A stretch of DNA of 5,446 nt from Paenibacillus sp. (GCA_029239545.1 JARBUQ010000355.1:1-5446); one strand, 5' to 3'; counted from the first letter of the stretch, positions 1 through 5,332 are shown. Numbers and translations are program-made. The notes: a model not told the origin generated them from the letters alone.

Positions 1-636
1 GCTCGTGTGTCAGTGCCAGGTTGCCACGCTACTGCATTTGTGCTTGCGATTAATCCACTTGTCCAAAGGGGGATCCTTCCACGTGATTATCCGACTTGTT
101 GCCACTCATTAACGGGTTATAGTGGTGGGGGCAAGGCATTAATTGAACAATACGAGACAGGCAGTTTTGGTGATGTAAACGACAGCCTAAGGCACCCACA
201 GCACTATAGTTTAAACCTGGATCATAAACATTTACCTGAAATGAAGAAATTTACGGATCTTGAGTTCCAGCCTGTATTCCTTCCGACTGTTTGCAATTTT
301 TATAATGGTATGATTGTGACGGTTCCTTTGGTTACTCGTCTGCTTAAAAATCAACCTAGCCTTCAGGAAATTCATGCTGCCCTCACAAATTATTATCAAG
401 GAGAAACGTACGTAAGAGTCATCCCGCTTGATGGTAATGAGGGAATTTCCCAATATGCTCTTGATCCTACACTATGCAACGGAACCAATTATTCTGAGAT
501 TTTTGTCCTAGGGAATGACGATCAAGTTCTTGTCGCATGCAGATTGGACAACCTCGGGAAGGGTTCATCGGGAGCAGCAATTCAATGTATGAACATAATG
601 TTGGGACTTGATGAGGGATTGGGGCTTATCTCGTAA
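1..636 (+). CDS. argC: N-acetyl-gamma-glutamyl-phosphate reductase, form 2 (5'-truncated by window)
   Basis: The enzyme makes N-acetylglutamate semialdehyde from N-acetyl-glutamyl-5-phosphate with NADPH, the third step of arginine synthesis, in the cytoplasm. The frame is open from base 1, so the GTG at 7 is an internal valine and not the start. About 211 residues are visible and the form-2 family is about 310 long, so roughly the first 100 (the NADP-binding part) lie outside. The catalytic cysteine is in VPGCHATAF (Cys codon 22-24). It is followed by the family segments LTGYSGGGKA and HKHLPEM, whose His residues fit the general-base region. The C-terminus is conserved (LDNLGKGSSGAAIQCMN) and ends normally at TAA 634-636. 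The match is to the shorter form-2 ArgC rather than the form usual in the argCJBD operon. No other arginine gene follows, so this may be a second or stand-alone copy. No good terminator is visible after it. Identification is confident; its place in an operon cannot be judged from here. Confidence 0.93.
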   Translation, partial: ARVSVPGCHATAFVLAINPLVQRGILPRDYPTCCHSLTGYSGGGKALIEQYETGSFGDVNDSLRHPQHYSLNLDHKHLPEMKKFTDLEFQPVFLPTVCNFYNGMIVTVPLVTRLLKNQPSLQEIHAALTNYYQGETYVRVIPLDGNEGISQYALDPTLCNGTNYSEIFVLGNDDQVLVACRLDNLGKGSSGAAIQCMNIMLGLDEGLGLIS

Positions 637-665
637 AACTTGCCGTTACAGACAGCACGAAGAAC

Positions 666-735
666 CGTTAGCACAGAGGAAACTACGTCATTACGCTAAC
701 GCAGAACGATAGTGAAACGCTAGCGGACAGGAAAG
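666..735. repeat. Cluster of CGTTAGC-type intergenic repeats
   Basis: CGTTAGC at 666-672 and GCTAACG at 695-701 form a perfect 7-bp inverted repeat with a 22-base spacer. A third related core, CGCTAGCGGACAGGAAAG, lies at 718-735. The stretch 667-683 and the stretch 719-735 match at 12 of 17 positions in direct orientation. From memory, Paenibacillus intergenic regions often carry repeats built on a CTAACGGA/TCCGTTAG core; this could be a worn copy. No T-run follows, so it is not a convincing terminator for argC. Confidence 0.35.
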
Positions 736-807
736 TTCACTTATTTCGCGAATACAACAATGTGTTCTGGAAACTAATGTTATATCTTAAAAGAACAGGT
801 GAATGAA

Positions 808-882
808 ATGAAACTCGATGTAAAGGATACAAAAGGGAATCTTCCCTATTCTGTCGAATTCATTGAATCAAGACTCAGTTGA
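808..882 (+). CDS. Possible 24-residue ORF, unrecognised
   Basis: A 24-codon ORF runs from ATG 808 to TGA 880-882 (begins MKLDVKDTKG, ends FIESRLS). It has a fair ribosome binding site, AGGTGA at 797-802, five bases ahead. A weak extended -10 (TGT plus TATATC, 778-786) lies just upstream, but I see no matching -35. I do not recognise the peptide. It could be a leader peptide for the LURP-one gene 24 bases downstream, the stub of a decayed gene, or chance. Its stop codon sits inside the 871-886 dyad. Confidence 0.2.
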   Translation: MKLDVKDTKGNLPYSVEFIESRLS

Positions 883-886
883 GTCT
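871..886. promoter_or_regulatory. 16-bp dyad upstream of the LURP-one gene
   Basis: AGACTCA (871-877) and TGAGTCT (880-886) are perfect inverted repeats separated by two bases. The loop is too tight for a full RNA hairpin, so a dimeric protein operator is the more natural reading if it functions at all. It lies 8 bases ahead of the ribosome binding site of the gene starting at 907. No regulator can be named. Confidence 0.25.
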
Positions 887-893
887 AGAATGC

Positions 894-899
894 AGGGGG
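894..899 (+). promoter_or_regulatory. Ribosome binding site fixing the TTG start at 907
   Basis: AGGGGG lies 7 bases before TTG 907. In that frame the TAG at 886-888 blocks any earlier start. The next in-frame ATG is about residue 39, inside the conserved domain, so TTG is the only reasonable start. Confidence 0.7.
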
Positions 900-906
900 C
901 GAAGAC

Positions 907-1485
907 TTGAATCCGAAATTTAATCATCAAAAATTCGTGGTTAGAAAACAGATCCTTTCTCTAGTTGGCGCTAAAATCGATATTTTCGACATTGATGAAA
1001 AGGCAATTCTGTTCTCAAAGATGAAAGCCTTCAAGCTGAAGGAAGACATCCGACTATACGGGGATGAAACAATGCAAGATGAGTTAATAAGCATTCAAGC
1101 GCGAAGCATCATTGATTTTTCCGCAATCTTCGATGTAGTTGATGTCGAAACCGGGCACAAGATAGGCTCTTTGCGACGCAAAGGGATGAAGTCGATCTTC
1201 AAGGATGAATGGGCGCTTTTGAGCCCAAGTGATTCGGAGATCGGATTGATTAAGGAAGATAACGCGCTGCTTGCTCTTTTGCGAAGATTCCTGACGAATT
1301 TGATTCCTCAGCATTACATTGTAGAGATGAACGGGACCAAGGTCGCAGAGTTCAAACAAAATTTCAACCCGTTCGTCCAAAAATTAAACCTCGATTTCTC
1401 CGCGGACCACAACGACAAGCTTGATCGTCGCATGGGACTTGCCGCCGCGGTGCTACTGATTGCCGTCGAGGGCAATCAGGGATAG
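907..1485 (+). CDS. LURP-one-related / Tubby C-terminal-like family protein
   Basis: The 192-residue product looks like a bacterial LURP-one-related (LOR) protein, the YxjI-like group, which adopts a Tubby-C-like barrel. The typical pattern is present: an opening strand with basic residues, FVVRKQILSLVGAKIDIFD (10-28), then alternating short strands SKMKAFKLKEDIRLYG (37-52), ISIQARSI, FDVVDVETGHKIGSLRRKG and IVEMNGTKVAEFKQ. A hydrophobic C-terminal helix, MGLAAAVLLIAVEG (176-189), corresponds to the helix buried through the barrel in this fold. There is no signal peptide, so it should be cytoplasmic or membrane-peripheral. Bacterial members have no settled function; phospholipid or ligand binding is suggested by the fold only. 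It starts with TTG behind a strong ribosome binding site and appears to be a single-gene unit ended by the hairpin at 1528-1588. The family call is by pattern, not by search. Confidence 0.8.
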   Translation: MNPKFNHQKFVVRKQILSLVGAKIDIFDIDEKAILFSKMKAFKLKEDIRLYGDETMQDELISIQARSIIDFSAIFDVVDVETGHKIGSLRRKGMKSIFKDEWALLSPSDSEIGLIKEDNALLALLRRFLTNLIPQHYIVEMNGTKVAEFKQNFNPFVQKLNLDFSADHNDKLDRRMGLAAAVLLIAVEGNQG

Positions 1486-1527
1486 AAGCGTAAATAGTTT
1501 TAAACAACGTCACCACGATGAGATATT

Positions 1528-1588
1528 ATCCCCTTCAAGTAGACAAATGCCTAATAAGCACACTACAGTCTACTTGGAGGGGATTTTT
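1528..1588 (+). terminator. Long hairpin plus T5; terminator or mobile-element end
   Basis: Arms 1528-1544 (ATCCCCTTCAAGTAGAC) and 1568-1584 (GTCTACTTGGAGGGGAT) pair over 17 bp with a single T-G wobble. The loop is 23 bases and the hairpin is followed by TTTTT (1584-1588). Lying 42 bases after the LURP-one stop on the same strand, it can work as a rho-independent terminator. The large loop is unusual for one. The right arm also contains GGAGGGG followed by ATG 1590, a layout seen at transposase gene starts where a folded read-through transcript hides the ribosome binding site. The hairpin is certain from the sequence; the role is inferred. Confidence 0.6.
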
Positions 1589-1702
1589 CATGGGACAAAT
1601 GCGGGTTCAAGCAGAAAACTGTAAATATGTACCTCAGGACTAGAGTCAGTACAACGTGTAGAGCTACCCTATTTGAACATCTATCATAAGGAAAGCTGAG
1701 GC

Positions 1703-2401
1703 ATGTTATATATGATCAAGCGAATGATGTATCGGGCAGAGTGGGCGCAAGGACAAGAGTCCGCTGGCAAGAAGGCATTAGAGATAAGTGAGAAAGCTAA
1801 ACAACTGGTGGAGCAGGGAGAACTAATGACAGCTGCGGCTTTCACCTGGAGAAACAAACTATTTCTCTACTATGAGTGCATGGATCGCCAGGTGACTCCC
1901 GATGAGATCGCCGGAGCCGCAGTCCCCTACTTGAAGGAATGGCCGGGGCAATCCGAACCGCGGAAGTGGATTTTGATGATCGATGTGTTCCACTTTAACG
2001 AGCCGGCCAGCTGCGAGCACTGGCTGCGAAAGCAGCCTGTCGAGAGACGGGCGGGAAGAGTCGCGTTTTTGAAACCGGAGATGATAAGCAGCTACATCTA
2101 TTATCATTATCAACTTCAGGAGGAGCGGGCTTTCTTCGGGGACAAATATGAAATCATTGCGATGCACGAGAACCTCCTGTTCGGTTATCAGGAATTTCCT
2201 AAGGTTATAGAGGAGCCTGTTGTGCCGGGGCGTCTGAACACGAAGGGGACTCCAGAGGATTGGAACGATTCGCGGATGGATCTGCATTTCCAACCGTGGG
2301 ACGATGACGGATATTTATATTTTAAACCGGTTGAACAGATTTTCGCCTATTATATTGGCGACTTGAGGAACGAAGAGGGACAAGGGAAGGGGGCACTGTA
2401 A
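1703..2401 (+). CDS. Uncharacterised 232-aa protein coupled to a GH28 glycosidase
   Basis: I cannot assign a characterised family. The protein is soluble, rich in aromatic residues, and has no signal peptide or membrane segment. Notable stretches are FTWRNKLFLYYECMD (47-61), WILMIDVFHFNEP (89-101), a central SYIYYHYQLQEE (129-140), IIAMHENLLFGYQEFP (151-166) and a C-terminal MDLHFQPWDDDGYLYFKP (193-210). The two similar stretches LFLYYEC and HENLLFGYQE, each on a predicted strand, may reflect a duplicated ferredoxin-like (dimeric alpha/beta barrel) fold, as in sugar mutarotases; that is only an impression. Two starts fit: ATG 1703 (AAGGA at 1688-1692, 10 bases ahead) and ATG 1712 (GAGG at 1698-1701, 10 bases ahead, giving MIKRMMYRAEW). 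The stop TAA 2399-2401 overlaps the GH28 ATG by one base, so the two are translationally coupled and probably act on the same sugar substrate. Confidence 0.75.
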   Translation: MLYMIKRMMYRAEWAQGQESAGKKALEISEKAKQLVEQGELMTAAAFTWRNKLFLYYECMDRQVTPDEIAGAAVPYLKEWPGQSEPRKWILMIDVFHFNEPASCEHWLRKQPVERRAGRVAFLKPEMISSYIYYHYQLQEERAFFGDKYEIIAMHENLLFGYQEFPKVIEEPVVPGRLNTKGTPEDWNDSRMDLHFQPWDDDGYLYFKPVEQIFAYYIGDLRNEEGQGKGAL

Positions 2402-3747
2402 TGATCGTAAACATTGTGGATTTTGGGGCGGTCGGCGACGGCACTACGAAAGATACGAGGAGTATTCAAAGAGCGATCGATTCCTGTGCAGAGCAAGGCG
2501 GAGGCACGGTGGTTGTACCGAAAGGGGAATTCCTATCCGGCACAATCATGCTTCGCTCTTTTGTGGAGCTGCACTTAACGCCTGCGGCTAGAATCGTCAG
2601 CAGCATGGAGGAAGCGGATTTCGTCCTGCCTGACGGTGCCGATGCGATCGAGCTTAGCGAAGGCCAGGGAAATCGGGCATTGGTTTGCGCCAGACATGCG
2701 ATCCATATTGGCATAACAGGATTGGGGACGATTGATGGCAGAGGGGAACATTTCCTGGAGCTGGAGGATGGCGTCAGCGATTATGTGCTGCAGCCTTTAG
2801 GAGACTTCCGTCCCAAGTTGATAGACCTAGAAGGTTGTACGAATGTAGTTTTCCGCGATGTCACCTTGTACCAGGCTTCTTCCTGGGGCCTGCATATGAC
2901 AGGCTGCAACCAAGTGACGGTGGACGGCGTGAAGATTCTTGGGCAAGTCCGAGGTCCCAACAACGACGGGATCGACCCGGACAGCTGCAAGGATGTGCAT
3001 ATTTCCAATTGCCATATTGAAACGGGCGACGATTGCATCGTTATCAAAAAGACCAAGTATGGCGCTGATCGCTACGGGCCTTGCGAGAATATAACGGTGA
3101 CCAATTGCACGCTGCAATCACACGATTCAGCTATCAAAATAGGGACTGAAACGCACGCCGATATTCGCAACATCGTAGTTACGAACTGCGTGATCCGCAA
3201 TTCCAACCGTGGCGTTGGCATATGGGTAAGGGATGGCGCAACGATAGAAAATATGCTGTTTTCCAATCTGATCATCGAAACGAGATTGTTCAGCAACGAG
3301 GATGAAATTCAGCGCACACTCCGTTGGTGGGGCAAATCCGAGCCGATCTTCATGACGGCTGAACGGAGGAACATCCCGAACGCGCCTGCACCCGGGAAAA
3401 TTCGCAATATTCGCTTCGATCAGGTGCTTATCGAGGCGGAAGGCTGTATCTACCTGGACGGTTCCGAGGAGAGTGTCATCGAGGGGATTTCGCTTCGCAA
3501 CGTGAAGCATACCGTACGTGTGAAAAGCGGCTACAACGGCGGTGTATTCGATACACAACCTTCTGCGCGTGGCGTGTTCGCGCATCATATTCCTGCGGTC
3601 TTCCTGAGATATGCGAAAGACGTAGTGACGTTGAAGTCAAGTGGGGAGAAGAGCGGAACGCCAATTGGTCCAATGCCCTATACGGGGAACAGCTGGAGGA
3701 TCTGCACATTCAGGGATTTAAGGGAATGGCAGCTCATGATCATCTAA
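2401..3747 (+). CDS. GH28 family glycosidase (polygalacturonase-like), frame broken near the 3' end
   Basis: This is a right-handed beta-helix glycoside hydrolase of family 28, which hydrolyses galacturonate- or rhamnose-containing bonds of pectin. It opens with DFGAVGDGTTKDT (7-19), then GGGTVVVPKGEFLSGTI and GLGTIDGRG. The catalytic centre is visible: PNNDGIDPD (Asp189), ETGDDC (Asp210, Asp211) and SHDSAIKIGTE (His241). The three aspartates have the same 21-residue spacing as in characterised fungal polygalacturonases. The usual RIK substrate-binding motif is not seen; the corresponding stretch reads RGVGIWVRD (270-278). There is no signal peptide, so the enzyme is probably intracellular and works on imported oligomers. 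ATG 2401 has AAGGGGG seven bases ahead and overlaps the upstream stop. From about residue 409 the protein stops resembling the family, and the expected C-terminus continues in the -1 frame to 3938. The open frame as it stands gives 448 residues with about 40 foreign ones at the end. Either a pseudogene or a sequencing error. Confidence 0.88.
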   Translation: MIVNIVDFGAVGDGTTKDTRSIQRAIDSCAEQGGGTVVVPKGEFLSGTIMLRSFVELHLTPAARIVSSMEEADFVLPDGADAIELSEGQGNRALVCARHAIHIGITGLGTIDGRGEHFLELEDGVSDYVLQPLGDFRPKLIDLEGCTNVVFRDVTLYQASSWGLHMTGCNQVTVDGVKILGQVRGPNNDGIDPDSCKDVHISNCHIETGDDCIVIKKTKYGADRYGPCENITVTNCTLQSHDSAIKIGTETHADIRNIVVTNCVIRNSNRGVGIWVRDGATIENMLFSNLIIETRLFSNEDEIQRTLRWWGKSEPIFMTAERRNIPNAPAPGKIRNIRFDQVLIEAEGCIYLDGSEESVIEGISLRNVKHTVRVKSGYNGGVFDTQPSARGVFAHHIPAVFLRYAKDVVTLKSSGEKSGTPIGPMPYTGNSWRICTFRDLREWQLMII

Positions 3748-3938
3748 GCGTTATGGAACTTAGACAAGTTCAGGGGGTTGCCATCGAAAGAACAAAAGCA
3801 TTACCGGGGACAGGTACTTATTTACTCTTACAGGATGTTGATTCATCCTTGAGCCACTTGGAAGGCAATGATTTCTCCAAAGCCGTAACGGGCATTCAAC
3901 TTAAAGAAACACAAAAACATACCCACAATTGTGGGTGA
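3627..3938 (+). pseudogene. Displaced C-terminal part of the GH28 gene (-1 frame)
   Basis: This frame continues the GH28 protein after a frameshift between about 3622 and 3632. It encodes 103 residues beginning DVEVKWGEERNANWSNALYG, then LEDLHIQGFKG, VMELRQVQGV and LPGTGTYLLL, ending at TGA 3936-3938. The rhythm of short strands (EDLHIQGFKG, VAIERTKALPG) is that of the last beta-helix coils of this GH28 group. The join YAKDV / DVEVKWG reads naturally once one base, or about seven, is restored. The ATG at 3726 inside it is not a real start, as it lies within the conserved segment. I see no slippery heptamer at the join, so programmed frameshifting is unlikely. Whole gene span 2401-3938, restored length about 512 residues. 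Confidence 0.8.
3912..3936 (-). terminator. Palindrome with T-run, possible terminator of the 63-aa gene
   Basis: ACCCACAATTGTGGGT (3921-3936) is a perfect 16-bp palindrome able to form a 6-bp stem with an AATT loop. Read on the minus strand it is followed by ATGTTTTTGT (3920-3911), giving a modest terminator for leftward transcription from the gene at 4255-4064, about 130 bases away. On the plus strand no T-run follows, and it overlaps the end of the GH28 frame. Confidence 0.4.
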
Positions 3939-4014
3939 AGTAGTTGGCCGGTCAGCAAGCAATAAAATGGTATATTCTTAACAAGATTCACAGCTAATGA
4001 AACGAGGGAAAACC

Positions 4015-4089
4015 ATGAGGAAAAGATTGAGGGGAAAATTGGGTTTACCTTCTTTGTGCTCGGTTAAGATTTGCGCTTATTTTTGTTAA
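4015..4089 (+). other. Short ORF with good start signals, likely gene stub
   Basis: ATG 4015 has GAGGG (4004-4008) six bases ahead and an extended -10, TGG plus TATATT (3968-3976), further upstream, so the start signals look genuine. The ORF is only 24 codons (begins MRKRLRGKLG) and its last codons overlap the convergent gene at 4064-4255. The -1 frame from about 4032 reads GKIGFTFFVLG before a stop at 4065, which resembles the hydrophobic core of a signal peptide. This suggests the 5' stub of a lost exported-protein gene. No product can be named. Confidence 0.22.
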
Positions 4090-4255
4090 GCCTTATAAAG
4101 GTTATAATGACTGCAATCAACATTACTGCAAAGCCGATATTACTTGCAGCTTCTTTAGTTGCCCCCAACATTAGGCATACATTAGCTACGATGTTGTTAA
4201 CTAAATAGGCAACAGCAATAATCAATAAAGGTCGAATAAAATTATATCTGCGCAA
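4064..4255 (-). CDS. Small two-helix membrane protein, uncharacterised
   Basis: The 63-residue product has two hydrophobic segments, about residues 9-31 (PLLIIAVAYLVNNIVANVC and on) and 38-55 (SNIGFAVMLIAVIITFIR), joined by a short polar loop GATKEAA. A basic N-terminus (MRRY) and basic tail (RLNKNKRKS) put both ends in the cytoplasm by the positive-inside rule. The start is TTG at 4255, supported by GGAGG eight bases ahead. A TACAAT box (4289-4284) could be the -10, with only a weak -35 (3 of 6 at best). It is a single-gene unit on the minus strand, facing the broken GH28 gene. I do not recognise a characterised family and infer no function beyond an integral membrane protein. Confidence 0.65.
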   Translation of the reverse strand: MRRYNFIRPLLIIAVAYLVNNIVANVCLMLGATKEAASNIGFAVMLIAVIITFIRLNKNKRKS

Positions 4256-4263
4256 TGAAAAAA

Positions 4264-4268
4264 CCTCC
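4264..4268 (-). promoter_or_regulatory. Ribosome binding site fixing the TTG start at 4255
   Basis: On the minus strand GGAGG (4268-4264) is followed by an eight-base T-rich spacer and TTG (4255-4253). No in-frame ATG with equal support exists nearby, so the TTG start is preferred. Confidence 0.65.
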
Positions 4269-4289
4269 GTGTTCTTTTTACAAATTGTA

Positions 4290-4680
4290 ACGCAATTAAG
4301 ATAAATGTACTAGATATTAATTAATAGATGAGTAGCGCTGCTAAAGATTACCTTGGCGGCCTCATTGAGGGACGGGCAGGAGAACGCAACGGTTCGTCTC
4401 ATCAGTAATGTTCTTCATATTTTGTGTATTCGGCATAGATATACACTTCGATGCAAAGTTTCTGACGTCAAGTATATTAACTTAATAGTAGGGATGGATA
4501 TTATGTTGAATCAATCCATTTTGAGGGACGGGTTAGTGATCATCTCTTCATGCAAAAAGAAACAGGTGACATTTTGCAGGCTCACTTTGGTGCTGCCGCT
4601 ATCAGCAGTTATTTTTTCGCTACATTTAATAATCTGATTCTCCGAAATGTGTTATCTTCTTTGTACCATTTCGAACAAAG
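4290..4680. other. Non-coding stretch, no supported gene
   Basis: I find no gene here that I can support. Open frames on the plus strand (4353-4637 and 4550-4747) lack a ribosome binding site at their first ATG, have skewed composition and resemble no family. A start at ATG 4494 or 4503 has a purine-rich stretch near it (AGGGATGG, 4489-4496) but gives only about 45 residues. A 12-base direct repeat, TTGAGGGACGGG, occurs at 4365-4376 and 4521-4532. The AT-rich, frame-poor character fits decayed sequence. Confidence 0.5.
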
Positions 4681-4714
4681 CCGAAACGGTTGTCTTGGGG
4701 GAATCAGGTTTCGG
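4681..4714 (-). terminator. Weak hairpin at the stop of the CGNR gene
   Basis: CCGAAAC (4681-4687) and GTTTCGG (4708-4714) can pair over 7 bp with a 20-base loop spanning the CGNR stop codon. On the minus strand the stem is followed by CTTTGTT, a poor T-run. It may end the leftward transcript, but the loop is long and the tail weak. Confidence 0.25.
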
Positions 4715-5285
4715 ACACGCCCTGTATCGAGGAGCCGCCAGTTTTAGCGGCTTTTTGGCGTGCACGGAACCGCCGGACCTTCATTAGGTTGCCGCAAACT
4801 TTATCGTCGCAGAACCGTTTGGAACGATTCCGGGTTTCGTCGTAGTAAACCACCAGGCAATCCGGATTTCCGCAAATGCGCAAGCGGGAGGGCTCGCCCT
4901 CCGCGAGTATGCGGCCGAAGGAAGCGGCCACCTCCGCTCCGATGCGGAACCAGCCTGCTCGTAAAGGGGTGGATTCCATGCGATAACCCGAATCCGATTC
5001 CGCGATGCGCAGAATTATCGGTCCGCCCGACAGCGCCCGGTTCAGCCCCTCGAGATCGGCGGGGTCCGCGGACTCGCTCGCCGTCAACTTTTGAACGATA
5101 CGAAGCATGTGCCCCCTCAACCGTTTCAGATCATCCAATTCTTCCGCGGACGGAGCGCCCGAATAGGGAAGGTTGTGGATAGCCAGCAATTGTTCCAACC
5201 ATCCTGGCTTGTCCAGTCGGTCTTCGGAATGACCGCTGCCTCTCCAGTCGTGATAGTCGCTTTTCAGAAAATCGTCCCATAACAT
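4704..5285 (-). CDS. ABATE / CGNR-type zinc-finger protein, putative transcription regulator
   Basis: The 193-residue protein has the two parts of the CGNR family. The N-terminal ABATE-like region starts MLWDDFLKSDYHDWRG and contains EDRLDKPGWLEQLL. A C-terminal treble-clef-like zinc finger has ligand pairs Cys138/Cys143 (CGNPDC) and Cys159/Cys164 (CDDKVC), followed by a basic stretch KVRRFRARQK (169-178). Family members are annotated as putative stress-induced DNA-binding regulators; target and signal are unknown here. The naming motif is altered: CGNL (164-167) in place of CGNR. ATG 5285 fits the family N-terminus, with AAGGGAG (5302-5296) ten bases ahead and a closer GAGGAG (5293-5288) only two bases away. 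The gene is richer in GC than the flanking DNA. Its last dozen residues, rich in Gly/Ser, overlap a plus-strand terminator-like hairpin. It is divergent from a gene that begins at the right edge, which it may regulate. Confidence 0.88.
   Translation of the reverse strand: MLWDDFLKSDYHDWRGSGHSEDRLDKPGWLEQLLAIHNLPYSGAPSAEELDDLKRLRGHMLRIVQKLTASESADPADLEGLNRALSGGPIILRIAESDSGYRMESTPLRAGWFRIGAEVAASFGRILAEGEPSRLRICGNPDCLVVYYDETRNRSKRFCDDKVCGNLMKVRRFRARQKAAKTGGSSIQGVSET
4733..4756 (+). terminator. Rho-independent terminator on the plus strand, antisense to the CGNR gene end
   Basis: AGCCGC (4733-4738) and GCGGCT (4747-4752) form a 6-bp GC-rich stem with an 8-base loop, followed by TTTTT (4752-4756). 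The form is classical for plus-strand transcripts. It lies inside the 3' end of the minus-strand CGNR gene, and no supported plus-strand gene precedes it, so either it serves a lost or unannotated transcript or it limits antisense transcription into the CGNR gene. Confidence 0.5.
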
Positions 5286-5323
5286 CGCTCCTCAACTCCC
5301 TTGTTTTCATGTGGAATGTCTCT

Positions 5324-5332
5324 ATTGTAACA
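5324..5332 (-). promoter_or_regulatory. Extended -10 promoter element of the CGNR gene
   Basis: Read on the minus strand, TGT followed by TACAAT (5332-5324) fits an extended -10 box (TGn plus TATAAT, 5 of 6). No good -35 is found 16-18 bases upstream, which an extended -10 can tolerate. Transcription would start near 5317, leaving a leader of about 30 bases with the ribosome binding site. Confidence 0.45.

Noticed and set aside
3618..3640. Programmed -1 frameshifting in the GH28 gene
   Set aside because: No X-XXY-YYZ slippery heptamer or downstream pseudoknot is visible, and no known GH28 enzyme uses recoding. Mutation or sequencing error is simpler.
3726..3938. Separate 70-aa gene starting at ATG 3726
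   Set aside because: The same frame reads naturally upstream into the GH28 C-terminal coils, so this is the displaced gene end and not an independent gene.
4365..4532. 12-base direct repeat TTGAGGGACGGG at 4365-4376 and 4521-4532, as a possible insertion-site duplication or REP-like element
   Set aside because: About one 12-base repeat is expected by chance in a window this long. The flanks do not match, and only a 4-bp hairpin can be drawn nearby.
4353..4747. Two overlapping plus-strand open frames (4353-4637 and 4550-4747) as small genes
   Set aside because: No ribosome binding site at either ATG, unnatural composition, no family resemblance, and the second runs antisense through the CGNR gene end.
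4760..5182. Long plus-strand open frame of 140 codons antisense to the CGNR gene
   Set aside because: It is a GC-rich shadow frame full of Arg/Pro/Ser. The minus strand carries the clear domain and cysteine motifs.
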